A stretch of DNA of 49,510 bases from a virus. How positions within the stretch are numbered: position 1 is the first letter of the stretch; each line of letters begins with the position of its first letter. The stretch covers positions 1 to 49,510 of the IMG/VR virus record IMGVR_UViG_3300019458_000049, one strand, 5' to 3'. Position numbers and translations under genes: made by a program. Below are positions 32,449-41,500 of the stretch, piece by piece. Below the pieces are notes generated by a model. That model was not told the origin of the DNA and did not search any database. It saw only the letters and a list, made by a program, of their open reading frames with translations.

Positions 32449-32825
32449 CGCCGCTTCTTCTCCAAACGCTCGATCCTATTCGTCGTCTCTTGCTGCGCTT
32501 TCTCGATGTTGCCCGCCCGCTCTTCGAGCCGGCCAAGCCGCGTGTCGATCTTCACGAGAATACTACGCGACTCCCCTTGTTCACGCTGCACGTAGGACAT
32601 GTTCCGCCCCAGGTCGTCTACCTTTTCATCTTGCTGTCCGAAGTAGAAGACCGCCCCAACGATTGCCGCCCCGAATGCGACTATGAAAGCGCCTGCCTGC
32701 TTCCAGGCAGTTCGTGCGTTGTGCTGCGACAACGCATCGAGCAGGGCTTCGTTCGGATCATCCCCATTCGCCACAGCAACTCGGTAGCGTACCGCCCCAG
32801 TGCTCTGACGACCGTTAGTCGTCAC
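32445..32825 (-). CDS. Single-span membrane protein with coiled coil
   Basis: The 126-residue protein has one strong membrane segment (GAFIVAFGAAIVGAVFYFG, about 45-63) after a polar N-terminus. A long coiled coil follows (about 65-124) with heptads such as KIDTRLGRLEERAGNIEKAQ. This topology resembles an inner-membrane spanin (Rz type) or a phage haemolysin XhlA-like accessory, but it has neither an overlapping outer-membrane partner nor a lipobox neighbour. It lies inside the head/neck cluster. An alternative is a virion membrane-interaction protein. The start is GTG 32825, coupled as GTGA. Confidence 0.6.
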   Translation of the reverse strand: MTTNGRQSTGAVRYRVAVANGDDPNEALLDALSQHNARTAWKQAGAFIVAFGAAIVGAVFYFGQQDEKVDDLGRNMSYVQREQGESRSILVKIDTRLGRLEERAGNIEKAQQETTNRIERLEKKRR

Positions 32826-33067
32826 GGCACGAAACGATCTCCGTAGTTCGCTACGATCCAGGCCCCATCCGGCTGGAACTCCTCGCCGGGCGCAACCGCG
32901 AACACGCCGGTCAGCGTGCCGATGGGGATCGGCACCGGGTTCTCTGGGTCTGTATAATCAAATGCGGCGTGCCCATTGTGAATCGCGCGAGCCGACGAAG
33001 GAGGCTGACTGAGCCACCCCATGACAATCTTCTGCGGGAGGCAGACTTTGCAATAGACGACGAACAT
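32822..33067 (-). CDS. Small protein of unknown function (81 aa)
   Basis: Starts MFVVYCKVCLPQKIVMGWLS at ATG 33067, immediately after the TAG of the glycine-rich gene, with GGAGG at five bases. The CxxC pair near the N-terminus and the following aromatic, proline-rich sequence (DYTDPENPVPIPIGTLTG) suggest a compact fold, possibly metal-binding. The family is unrecognised. It may be an assembly partner of the adjacent adhesin-like gene. Confidence 0.55.
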   Translation of the reverse strand: MFVVYCKVCLPQKIVMGWLSQPPSSARAIHNGHAAFDYTDPENPVPIPIGTLTGVFAVAPGEEFQPDGAWIVANYGDRFVP

Positions 33068-33913
33068 CTACACCTCCAACTCGAATGCAGTGCCTGTGCT
33101 ACCCGCGACACCTGCAACACCTGGCGCTTGACCGGCACCCATCGCACCACCCGGTGCAGCCGGCGGATTTCCTGTCCGCGATCGACGAATGAGTACGCAA
33201 ACTCCACCGCCTCCACCACCTCCACCGCCTCCGCCAACGAGAGGAGCCGTTGCCCCCGCTCCGCCTCTCGCCTCGATTGCGCCGTTGTTCACGACGTTCT
33301 TGGCGCAGATGACAACTACTCCGGCACCTCCGCCGCCACCTCCGCCCGAGAGCGCGACACCACTCCCGCCACCGCCTCCACCTCCGGAACCACCATCCAT
33401 GGGACGGTTGACCGCAGCCGCGCTTGGGAGATACATCGTCTGCGCCGAGATCACGTCCCGAGCGCGGAAGCCGAGGTCCACGACGGTCCCTCCCGCACCG
33501 CCCGCGCCGACTCCTCCCGCGCCGCCGGCTCCTCCCGTCTGCGCCGGATTTGCATTGGGAATCGGTATGGCTGCCCCACCGCCACCGCCCGCACCGGCCC
33601 CTCCACCTGCACCACCAGCAGGAGCACTGCCATACCGAGTCGCGGCGAGCCCAGTGCCACCAACCGCTCCGACGCCCGCGTTCCCGTTCCGGTGGATCGT
33701 CCCGTTGTTGGTGAGCGTCCCACGAACCGCGACGAGAAAGCCTCCAGTGATGAGATTCACCCCTGCGTTGACTGTAAGATTGTTGGCGTACAGGTCAGAC
33801 GCCAGCGTCGTGTCGCCCGCGACGGTGACATCGCCGGCCGATCCATCACCGAACAGCATACGATCAAGCGCTGCCAAGATGGTGCCAAGTCCTGTCATGC
33901 CACGCGTCAGCAT
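33068..33913 (-). CDS. Glycine-rich adhesin-like virion protein
   Basis: The 281-residue protein is dominated by glycine runs: GGAGGGAGAGGGGGA, GSGGGGGGGSG and VGGGGGGGGGGGVCV, the last with eleven consecutive glycines. It begins with a beta-strand segment (TVAGDTTLASDLYANNLTVN) typical of fibre tips. Such polyglycine blocks form a polyglycine-II sandwich in the gp38 distal adhesins of T2-like phages, so this may be a receptor-binding tip or a capsid decoration. It is unusual to find one in the head/neck cluster, far from the tail fibre genes. The plus-strand proline-rich frame opposite it is a shadow. Confidence 0.65.
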   Translation of the reverse strand: MLTRGMTGLGTILAALDRMLFGDGSAGDVTVAGDTTLASDLYANNLTVNAGVNLITGGFLVAVRGTLTNNGTIHRNGNAGVGAVGGTGLAATRYGSAPAGGAGGGAGAGGGGGAAIPIPNANPAQTGGAGGAGGVGAGGAGGTVVDLGFRARDVISAQTMYLPSAAAVNRPMDGGSGGGGGGGSGVALSGGGGGGGAGVVVICAKNVVNNGAIEARGGAGATAPLVGGGGGGGGGGGVCVLIRRSRTGNPPAAPGGAMGAGQAPGVAGVAGSTGTAFELEV

Positions 33914-34290
33914 CAGGCCCCTCTCGACACGCGCGTGATGTATACGTCCGCCGTACCCGCCGTCGTGATCGCTGCGATGCGGTCGCTATCCCCCTTCAGG
34001 ACGTGCAGTTCAATTGCGAAGATGCCAGAAGCCGTCAAGGGCATCTTTTTCTCGCCAGGCCTAGTCGTTGCCGTCAGCACCACCCCAGTCGCGAAGGCTC
34101 CGAACTTGATCCAGACGAGAGCACTGGCATCCGTCTGATTCAGCACTTGAATCAGATAACGCCCAGGCGTCAACGGACCGCCAGCATCTGGGATCTGCGC
34201 ACTGACAACAGATGCCGCCAGCAGTCGCGTCTGCTCGACAGCCGCTGCGAAGAAGTAGATGTCATCTACGCCTCGGTGTGCAGCGCCCAT
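33913..34290 (-). CDS. Small structural protein, possible head decoration
   Basis: This is a 125-residue protein with beta-strand character (LTPGRYLIQVLNQTDASALV, FAIELHVLKGDSDRIAAITT) and no charge extremes. Its end overlaps the glycine-rich gene's ATG as TGATG. Located just after the HeH-containing head protein, it could be a decoration protein or the stalk partner of the adhesin. No family is recognised. Confidence 0.5.
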   Translation of the reverse strand: MGAAHRGVDDIYFFAAAVEQTRLLAASVVSAQIPDAGGPLTPGRYLIQVLNQTDASALVWIKFGAFATGVVLTATTRPGEKKMPLTASGIFAIELHVLKGDSDRIAAITTAGTADVYITRVSRGA

Positions 34291-34293
34291 CGG

Positions 34294-34737
34294 CTACTCC
34301 TCGGTTCCGTAGATTGCCTTGTCGAGAATCTTCCGGATCTGCGCTTTCGTCAGCGAATCATCTACTTCGATGGCGTACTCCTCGGCTGTCGTAAGCAACT
34401 CGGCTTTGGTCATCGCGTCAAGATCCGGTCCTTCTTCCAACCCTTCCGTTGGATCGGGCTGCTCAGGCTGCTCAGGTGGCTCAGGAACAGGTGCTACGGC
34501 TGGCTGTGGAGCTTCAGGAGGCGACGGCGGTGCAGGTACAGGCTTCGGAGCAGTTTCTACGGCCGGCGCAACGTCCAAGTCACGGGCTTTCTTCGGGATG
34601 CTCCAACCAGGCGTCGCGCAGAGCGCCTTGCCATCGTCATCCGACACCTCGAAGTAACCCTCTGCATCGCCCCGCACCAGGGCACCGTTACGGAGCCGGA
34701 GTGACGCTCCTGCCAAGTTCTGGTTACGCACGCGCAT
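34294..34737 (-). CDS. Head-associated protein: proline linker and C-terminal HeH/Rho-N helices
   Basis: The 147-residue protein has an N-terminal beta domain (about 1-45), then ATPGWSIPKKARDLDV. A 50-residue Pro/Glu linker follows (PAPPSPPEAPQ, PEPPEQPEQPDP), and then a C-terminal pair of helices reading LDAMTKAELLTTAEEYAIEV and KAQIRKIL. The last part is a HeH/Rho-N type domain (SAP-like), found in many phage head proteins next to the capsid gene and thought to bind nucleic acid. The IPKKARDL segment repeats a peptide seen in two replication-module proteins. Confidence 0.72.
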   Translation of the reverse strand: MRVRNQNLAGASLRLRNGALVRGDAEGYFEVSDDDGKALCATPGWSIPKKARDLDVAPAVETAPKPVPAPPSPPEAPQPAVAPVPEPPEQPEQPDPTEGLEEGPDLDAMTKAELLTTAEEYAIEVDDSLTKAQIRKILDKAIYGTEE

Positions 34738-34756
34738 GACAACCTCCCGAGACAGA

Positions 34757-34790
34757 AATGGCGAGCGAGCTACCCTGCCCGCTCGCCATT
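34757..34790 (-). terminator. Strong hairpin after the capsid gene
   Basis: A perfect 11-bp stem (AATGGCGAGCG at 34757-34767 with its complement at 34780-34790) closes a 12-base loop about 30 bases below the capsid stop. On the minus strand the stem is followed by TCTGTCTCGG, only moderately T-rich. It may be an intrinsic terminator of modest strength or an mRNA-end stabiliser that separates high capsid expression from the genes downstream. Confidence 0.65.
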
Positions 34791-34818
34791 CTACACACCG
34801 AAGCTACTCGTCGTCAGC

Positions 34819-36228
34819 CTACAGGCTGCCCAGCGCTCGTCCGATGTTCTTCACCACCACGTTCTTCGCAGGCGTGTACATCTTGATGGCACCGTAGATG
34901 ACCTGTGCCCAACGGATGGACGTGTCGATCGCCGCGAGCGGGATCCTCGTCATCGGCAGAAGCTGCGACCAAGAGAAGCTTCGCTGATTCTGCATCAGGA
35001 CGAAGCCCTTGGACGTGCCCGGCAGATCGTTGTTCCGATCCGTGATCACCTGCGTCGCGCCCGTACGAGCCACGCGGAAGGCGAAGCGTGCGGTACCAAC
35101 CGCAGCACCCGGAGCCGTCCGGTAAATCTCGTAGAACGTCGTGTCCTGGCCACCATCCGCGACGGTGAAGGTCACCGAGTCGCCAGCCGCCACGACCACC
35201 GCCGCCGAATCGACCGGCGTCGAAAGCCCGAAGCGGTTGCCCGCAACCACGCGGTAGATGTACGTGCCGGCATCCGCCGCACCGAACAACGATGCGGGAT
35301 CGGCAGCCGCCGCCGGAGCCACCGTGATGACCGGAGCGAGCGGACGACGATCCGTCTTCCCAAGGCCGGCAGCAAGCGCAAGCTGCCCTTCCGTGATGAA
35401 GACGTGATCGTGCAGGTTGATGCGCCCGTGCTGACCCTGGAACGCCGTGATCGTCGCGCCCAGAACGCCCGGTGCAGGCGCGATCTGGAACCGCTGACGG
35501 TCGTAAACCTGCTTCGCGAGATCGGCAAAGGGTCCCGTCGCGAAGTACGCGTCGGTCGCCATACCGAAGTTGTCGCGGATGCGGAGCAGGATGTCGTTCA
35601 GCGCTTCCTCCGTGAGAGGGTTGCCGCGCAGATCGACCACGTTCGCCGGAGCGCCGAGGGTGATGAGCCGCTCGATGCCGTCGAACTGCTCAGGAATGAG
35701 CGACGAATCACCGAAGAACAGGGCGTTCTCCAAATTCTTCAGAAGCTCCATCGTCTTGTTCATCGTCTCCAACGCGATCACGTTGCCGTGGGCAGCGCGA
35801 ATCGTGTTGGCAACGTGCGTGACGCGTCCGACCGTGCCCAAGTACTTGATGAGCACCGTGACGCGCTCGTACGTGGTGTCCTCTTCCTCGGGCAGATCGC
35901 CCTCGGTCATCCACCCCAGGTTGAAGCGACGCGCACCTCCCTGGCCGTACGAGATGAGACGATTGAATTCCTCGACCGTGTTCGTGGCCGGGACCTTCGG
36001 AATGGACTTGAACAGCTTGATCTCGTCCATCTCGAAGGTGAGGTTCTTGAGCGTTGCTTCCAAGCTCTCCGTTCGGAGTGGGAAGCCAACGCCAGGCGCA
36101 ACCGCCGGAGCACCGACATCTTGCCCAGCGAAGAGCGCCTTTCGCAGATCCGCGAGTTCGTCGGGCGACGAGGTTCCGAAGCCCTGGTAGTCGCGGTAGT
36201 CGCGTGCTGAAACGAACGATCCGATCAT
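34819..36228 (-). CDS. Major capsid protein with inserted Ig/FN3-like domain
   Basis: The 469-residue protein begins MIGSFVSARDYRDYQGFGTS and carries a HK97-fold pattern: N-arm, long helix region TLKNLTFEMDEIKLFKSIPK, and ATDAYFATGPFADLAKQVYD. Between about 300 and 395 lies an inserted domain (GTYIYRVVAGNRFGLSTPVD...TFYEIYRTAPG) that has the strand pattern of a fibronectin-III/Ig fold. It is probably displayed on the capsid surface. The C-terminal A-domain resumes with SWSQLLPMTRIPLAAIDTSI. The start has GGAGGAG at a suitable distance. The preceding genes are scaffold-like and protease, and the hairpin after the gene fits strong expression. Confidence 0.85.
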   Translation of the reverse strand: MIGSFVSARDYRDYQGFGTSSPDELADLRKALFAGQDVGAPAVAPGVGFPLRTESLEATLKNLTFEMDEIKLFKSIPKVPATNTVEEFNRLISYGQGGARRFNLGWMTEGDLPEEEDTTYERVTVLIKYLGTVGRVTHVANTIRAAHGNVIALETMNKTMELLKNLENALFFGDSSLIPEQFDGIERLITLGAPANVVDLRGNPLTEEALNDILLRIRDNFGMATDAYFATGPFADLAKQVYDRQRFQIAPAPGVLGATITAFQGQHGRINLHDHVFITEGQLALAAGLGKTDRRPLAPVITVAPAAAADPASLFGAADAGTYIYRVVAGNRFGLSTPVDSAAVVVAAGDSVTFTVADGGQDTTFYEIYRTAPGAAVGTARFAFRVARTGATQVITDRNNDLPGTSKGFVLMQNQRSFSWSQLLPMTRIPLAAIDTSIRWAQVIYGAIKMYTPAKNVVVKNIGRALGSL

Positions 36229-36268
36229 GTCATCTCCTCCGTTGTCTCCTCGTGCCGTCCTGCTTCAG

Positions 36269-37192
36269 CTACGCGTACGTACGCGCGGCCTTCGCCTCGT
36301 TGGGATGCGTGCGAAGGAAGCTTCGCACAGTGTCCACCGTCTCCTGCGAGATGACCGACCCACCTTCCAGCAAGCCGATCACCTCCGACGTCTTCTGCCC
36401 GTTGATCTGCCGGATGCCCTTCTCGATGTTCATGTACGAGAGCGCCGATACGACCTCGGACTTCGAGAGATCGCCGCCACCCTCGCCCACCTCACCGGGA
36501 AGTGCCTTCGCCAGCGCCTGCGCCTGCGGAGTCGAAGTCGCTCCGCGAGGCTTCTGCGGAGTCCGCTCGATGATGCCGAGACGCTGGCCAAGCTCGTTGA
36601 TGACCATCGCCTGCGACTTCACAAGCCCACCGATCTGCGCAACCGCCGCAGCGACGTGCTTGTTGATGAATGCCTGATGGCCCGCGAAGTCGTCCTGCGA
36701 CTTGCGGATGCCGTCAAGCTGGTCCGCAGTGCGCGCCGTGAGTGCCTCCAAGAACGGAGACACGTCGATTGCGTCCGCAACATCCTTGTCCGCACGGTAC
36801 GCGTCCATGGACTTCGCGGTGCCGGAGGGAGCCGGGCGACCGTGCGAGACCATGCCGTGTCCCGCCTTGCCCTCCTCTTCCTCTTCCTCCTCTTCCTCAG
36901 GCTCTTCGTTGCGCTGCTTCGCAGCCATGAAGCCCGCGAACTCGGACACCATGTCGGCAGGCAGGCCCGCCTCGATGAGCTTGCCGATCATCATGTCGTC
37001 AAGCCCGCCCATGTCGCTCGCCTCGGCTCCACCACCGGAGACCTTGCCGCGTTCGTCGCTGTGCCCGCTCCACTCGACGCTCGTACCGCCGTATGCCTTC
37101 GCGAGATCGGTGGCCTCGGCTGCCTTGACGAGATCCTGAAGGCTCGCCTCCAGACCCTCCAACGTCACTTCTCTCTGCTCGTTCTCTGCCAT
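36269..37192 (-). CDS. Scaffold-like protein with acidic run
   Basis: The 307-residue protein lies between the prohead protease and the capsid gene, as scaffolds do. The first part is polar, with a run of nine glutamates after EEPEE near residue 118. The middle (about 160-215) is helical and probably coiled coil (QLDGIRKSQDDFAGHQAFIN). The C-terminus (SEVIGLLEGGSVISQETVDT) is a small helical domain that may bind the capsid protein. Low complexity and high charge suit a protein later cleaved by the protease. Confidence 0.68.
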   Translation of the reverse strand: MAENEQREVTLEGLEASLQDLVKAAEATDLAKAYGGTSVEWSGHSDERGKVSGGGAEASDMGGLDDMMIGKLIEAGLPADMVSEFAGFMAAKQRNEEPEEEEEEEEEGKAGHGMVSHGRPAPSGTAKSMDAYRADKDVADAIDVSPFLEALTARTADQLDGIRKSQDDFAGHQAFINKHVAAAVAQIGGLVKSQAMVINELGQRLGIIERTPQKPRGATSTPQAQALAKALPGEVGEGGGDLSKSEVVSALSYMNIEKGIRQINGQKTSEVIGLLEGGSVISQETVDTVRSFLRTHPNEAKAARTYA

Positions 37193-37193
37193 C

Positions 37194-37982
37194 TCAGCCT
37201 CCGTTTTCGGGATGCCACCGAAGAGCGTAATCGGCCACGCGCTCCGCGAACTGTTGCGTCACCTTCGGGTTCAACTTCATGAGCAACTGAACAGCTTCGC
37301 TCTTCTTCATCTTCTTCTTGCGCTTCTTGCGAAGTTGATCCGTGTAGAGCAACTCGCCGCTGTGCTCCCACTCGCCGTGCTGTGGAGCCATCACAGCCAT
37401 GCCACCCATTGAGCCCGAGACCGGCGTGTTCTTCGGTGCCGGTCCCGTGCCCGCTGCCAACGACTTTGCCAGCACCTGAAGCTCCGTCTGTGTGTTGACG
37501 GGGCAACGTGTAATCGCCACTTCACGGACAACAGCCTTGCGCACTGTTCTCGGATTCTTCGGATCGCGATCGACGACTTGCCCCTCAACGCTGAATCCGA
37601 GACGCCTGTCCGTCTTCTGAAGTGCGTTCGCGAGATCCCAGAGCCGATCGGCGCGATCATGCCCCTTCAGCAAGTACCCTTCGACGTACCAGCCCTTGCG
37701 CCCATCGGGAAGTTCACGAAGCTGCGCAGCAGTCGGATATCCAACAAGAGCCTCGGTGCTCTTGTCGTGATTGTCGTTGAACCAACCACCTTTCATGAAC
37801 GGCGAGAAATCGAGCCCATCCTGAAGCAATGTCTCTTCTTGCCGATCCAGATGATCGGTAGAGACGATACCTCCGATACGGCGGTCCTTCGTGCCGTCAG
37901 GCCCCGCCTTCTCGAAGACCTCAACATCGATCTCGAAGCGGAACGGATGTCCTGTGGTCTCGGTCATCTCTCTAGAAAACAC
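37194..37982 (-). CDS. Prohead protease (HK97 U35/S78-like)
   Basis: The 262-residue protein has the herpesvirus-assemblin-type protease core. FNDNHDKS supplies the catalytic His (residue 72), and RLGFSVEGQV supplies Ser131, with REVAITRCPVNTQTELQV completing the fold. It cleaves scaffold and capsid N-arms during head maturation. The C-terminal 50 residues carry a strongly basic RKKRKKKMKKS stretch and probably act as a scaffold- or DNA-binding tail. I use GTG 37982, which has GGAG eight bases upstream in the hairpin arm. ATG 37967 is an alternative start with a weaker AGAGAG site. Confidence 0.87.
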   Translation of the reverse strand: MFSREMTETTGHPFRFEIDVEVFEKAGPDGTKDRRIGGIVSTDHLDRQEETLLQDGLDFSPFMKGGWFNDNHDKSTEALVGYPTAAQLRELPDGRKGWYVEGYLLKGHDRADRLWDLANALQKTDRRLGFSVEGQVVDRDPKNPRTVRKAVVREVAITRCPVNTQTELQVLAKSLAAGTGPAPKNTPVSGSMGGMAVMAPQHGEWEHSGELLYTDQLRKKRKKKMKKSEAVQLLMKLNPKVTQQFAERVADYALRWHPENGG

Positions 37983-38013
37983 AAAAGGCGCTCCGGATTT
38001 CTCCGAGAGCGCC
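37981..38013 (-). terminator. Intrinsic terminator before the protease gene
   Basis: On the minus strand a stem of GGCGCTC plus TCGGA pairs with TCCGGAGCGCC around a GAAA tetraloop, followed by TTTTGTGTTTT. GC-rich stem, stable tetraloop and T-run make a good rho-independent terminator. It ends transcription of the zinc-ribbon gene and sits flush against the start of the protease gene. The 3' arm carries the GGAG that would serve as ribosome site for GTG 37982, so folding could also hide or expose translation start. Confidence 0.7.
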
Positions 38014-38076
38014 CCTTCGTCGATTACCCATCGACCGGGCCTACGGTCAGGAGATTGGCGGGTTCTGAACCCGATG

Positions 38077-38301
38077 TCAAGCCTTTCTGAAAGCCGTCAA
38101 AGTAGCCGGCCGAAGCTCAAACGGCTCTGGCGTCTGCGCCAGCGGGACGAACACGCCTTTTCCGCAGATTCCGCAGTTGATTTCGACCCTGCCCTGCGCA
38201 TTGCCTGCCTTGTGCAAGACGAGGATGCTAGTCCTCGCCTTGACCTTCGTACCGTCTCCCGACTTACGAAAGACGGGATTTTGGCAGTGCGGGCAGTTCA
38301 T
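38077..38301 (-). CDS. Com-like small zinc-ribbon protein (74 aa)
   Basis: The start is ATG 38301, overlapping the TGA of the upstream gene. The product begins MNCPHCQNPVFRKSGDG and has a second pair INCGICGKG about 38 residues on, so CxxC...CxxC forms a zinc ribbon with a beta-hairpin between. This layout resembles the Com translational activator and other small phage ribbons that bind nucleic acid. A polar 25-residue tail follows. The terminator lies after the stop. Function is not certain. Confidence 0.68.
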   Translation of the reverse strand: MNCPHCQNPVFRKSGDGTKVKARTSILVLHKAGNAQGRVEINCGICGKGVFVPLAQTPEPFELRPATLTAFRKA

Positions 38302-38594
38302 TCTGGGAAGACGACACCGATTGCGCGCCCATACGGCTTCAGCTTGTCCGGAATCGGCACACCGAACATCAGACAACCGCGAAAGACCGCGCGCCACATC
38401 CTGGCAACCTCTTCAGGGTCGTGGCGCTTGCGAAGCTCGATCTCGTTCGCAGGGCGCATGATCCAGGCGAGCTTGGCTCGTGCAATGTCAGCGTTCGGAA
38501 CGCGCTCGAAGTATTCGATGTCGAGCGGTCCCTTGAACGTGATGTCGTCTGGCCCAAGAAAAGCGAGAAGCGGATTGTGATCTAGGCGAGCCAC
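38298..38594 (-). CDS. Unknown 98-aa protein
   Basis: GTG 38594 has GGAGG at seven bases and overlaps the end of the giant helicase gene by 13 bases. The product is helical, with ELRKRHDPEEVARMWRAVFR near the middle and one Cys, then a Pro-rich VPIPDKLKPYGRAIGVVF. I do not recognise it. The coupling to the helicase gene upstream and the Com-like gene downstream suggests co-expression with the polyvalent proteins. Confidence 0.6.
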   Translation of the reverse strand: MARLDHNPLLAFLGPDDITFKGPLDIEYFERVPNADIARAKLAWIMRPANEIELRKRHDPEEVARMWRAVFRGCLMFGVPIPDKLKPYGRAIGVVFPE

Positions 38595-41500
38595 GACGGC
38601 ACCTCCGTCTGCGGGCGAACGAAGAAACGCGCCATCGATTTCTCCGTCTCGGCTTCCTTCATTTCCTTGGGAAGCAACGAGAGCTTCGCAAAACTAGACG
38701 ACCTCACATCCACGAAGTCGTAGTTCGTCTTCACCGGCTGTGCCGTCTGCACCGCGTTCAAAAGGCGCTCGAAGGCCACTTGCTTGACACGTCCTCGCGC
38801 CAACTGCGAACGCTCCGCCATGACAGGCGACTCGACTGCAAACGCACCCGTGGGCCTCTTGATCTTCTTCTTCTTGCCCGTCGTCGGATCCTTATCGACG
38901 ATCGTCTCGTAGACCGGCATGTCTGCGCTCACCGTGAGCCGTTGCACGGACACGAGATAGCGGCGGCTCTTCAGAATCTCGCGGTCGAAGAGCGTGAGCC
39001 TCGTTTCCAGAATCTCATTCATCACGTCAGCGTCCGTGATGGCTTCCGGACGAACGAAATTCTCCGGACTTTCCGGCTTCAACTTGTTGGGCACTCTCCC
39101 ATGCACTTTGAGCCGCGCTGCCACTTCTTCGCGGTACTTCGCAATCTTGTCCATTGCACGCTTCGCGAACCACGCTTCGAGGATTTGGTCGGGTGCGCCG
39201 CCCGGCATCGTGTTGATGAGCGAACGCTCTGCCGACGTGAGCGCTGACTGAATGCCTTCTTTCACGATGCGCATCGCAGAATCGATGCCTTCGTACTCCT
39301 TGAAGCCGTTCTCCTTCTCGATCTTCTCGATGTAGGCACCGATCTTCTCGATCATCTTCTTGGCCGGGCCGCGCACCGCCGGAGGCAACAGTCGCGTCGC
39401 GCGGGCGATGCGCTGCCATTCCGCCATCGAAGAGAAGAGCGAGTCATACATGAAAAGCTGCGTCACGCCGGACCAATTGAGCCCGGTCTGTGCTGCGTCC
39501 GATGCAATCATGAAATCACAGTTGTTCATGATGCGCATCTGCCTATCACTCAGTGGCAGTCGATCAACCCAATAGGGTTTGAGGACGGCTTTCATCTGCG
39601 CCAAGAGTTCATCGCCCTCTTTTTCAGTCGCAGCCGCGATACGAGCTTGCTCCAATTCCTTGAAGCGCTTGCGGTCGGCCGGCTTCATCTCCGTCTCGTA
39701 GACGTAGCGCTGGACGATCTTGCCCTTGACGTCGAAGCTGCCAACACGCAAAGGCATCTCCAATCCGACACGACGACCCTTTTTGTCGGTCATCGTCTCC
39801 GACACGAAGTTCTGCGCGATCTTCTTGCGCTGCCCACGGCTCCAACCTTCGGAGATTTCCCCAGCCGCCGGAATCTCCCCAAGCTCGCCATGAAGTGCCC
39901 GTGCGACGAACATGGACAGGCCGGTATCTTTGCCGAACATATCCAGTTGGCGACGGAAAATCTCACTGTTCAAGTCACGATTGCCTTGCGTCGCTCCCGC
40001 ACCCATGTACGAGACGAAGAACTTGCGCGTCTTGTCGGCCTTCTTCTTGTCGAAGTCAGTCGAGATGTCCGCATGCCCAAGAGCCTCGTTCACATCCATG
40101 TAGCCCATGAGGCGCAGCTTCGATTCGCTCGTACGCACTGCGCTCCCGACACGGTTTCCGAAGATCACCATCTGAACGCCGTCACCACCACCGTGTACCG
40201 GATCGAGCAGCGCTTTGATCCTCTTCTCCATCTCGTCGCACTTCGCGTTGCCATGCGTCATCGTGTGATCGAACATGAAGCGCTCGCGTCGGCGCTTAGG
40301 AGAAGTCTGGATATCGAACTCCTCATGGCCCGGCTTGGGACCTTGCTTGCCACGTCCAGCAACAACAATCTTCTTCTTTTTTTCCTCGGCTTCCTTCTCT
40401 GGATCGAACTCGAAGTCCTCGTCGGTCTCCTTCTGCTCTTCCGCCGATGACTTCTCCTCTTCTTCGTCCTCTTCCTTCTCGCGCTCCGCCCGATCTTTCG
40501 ACGTATCGCCAGCTTCGCCCGTATCCGTGAAGGAACCGCGCTCGTTCCAATCATCTTGGACGTAATATTTCGCAGCAGCCTTCTGATTCGGATCGCGAAT
40601 GAATTTCATCCCAATTGGGATGGTGATCTGCTCCTTGCCATCTGGCCCGAAGAACACTTCTTCGACCGGCGTTACCTCGCCCGTCTTGTCATCGAGACGC
40701 CCTCTGGCAATCGCACCTTCAGGCCCGTATTCGGGGTTGCGGACCTTGCCCCCTTCCTTACCCCACACATCGCCAGTCGGAAGCTCCCAACCTGCTTCGA
40801 TCTTGTCGAGTGTCGCTTTGTCGATCGCTTTGCCCGCAAGAACACGGTAATCCTTGTTGAAGAGATAGGGAGCAAGCATTTCCAGAACCAAAAAGTAGTT
40901 CGGATCGTGCTCGTACTCTTCCCGCGTCGGCCACCGGCCTCCCCATCCTGCTGGACGCTTGGCTTTGATGACATCGAGTGTAGGCAGCGTGAACTGCCGT
41001 TTGACTTCTAGGACCTTCAGCTTGTTGGTTTTCTTGTCCTTCGTGATCTGCGTCGTCTCGTAGATGAGGAACTCTCTGTCGTCAGGCGGCTTGTAGCCGG
41101 GCGAGTTCCCGTAGCTCCGACCAACGGCGGTCTTCTTCCGCCCCTTTGCACTGAGCATCTTTTCTTCATCGAGACCCAATGCGCCAGACGCCGCCAGTGC
41201 CTCTTGCTCTTCGGGAGTCAGCGCCGCTTGCGAGAGCCGGTACAGACGCGCCTGTTGACCCGTCATATGCGCCGGGTTGTTCTCGTCCAACAGAACTGCC
41301 GGCATCGTCTTGCCCACCACGTCACTCGGCAACGCAACGTGGAGATAAGGCTGCAACTTCATCATGAGTTCGCCAACGGTCGCTGGATTGAGATCCGTCT
41401 TCGGGCCGTCTTTCTTGCCGGCTGCTTTCATGATGGCGGATTCGACGAGATATCGGTTCGCGAACTCTTCGTCCGAACCCAAGTCCATCGCACCGCCCGT

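Noticed and set aside
33189-33938. Long proline-rich frame on the plus strand
   Set aside because: It is the exact complement of the glycine-rich minus-strand gene; Gly codons GGN read as Pro/Ala-type codons in reverse. It has no ribosome site and no separate support.
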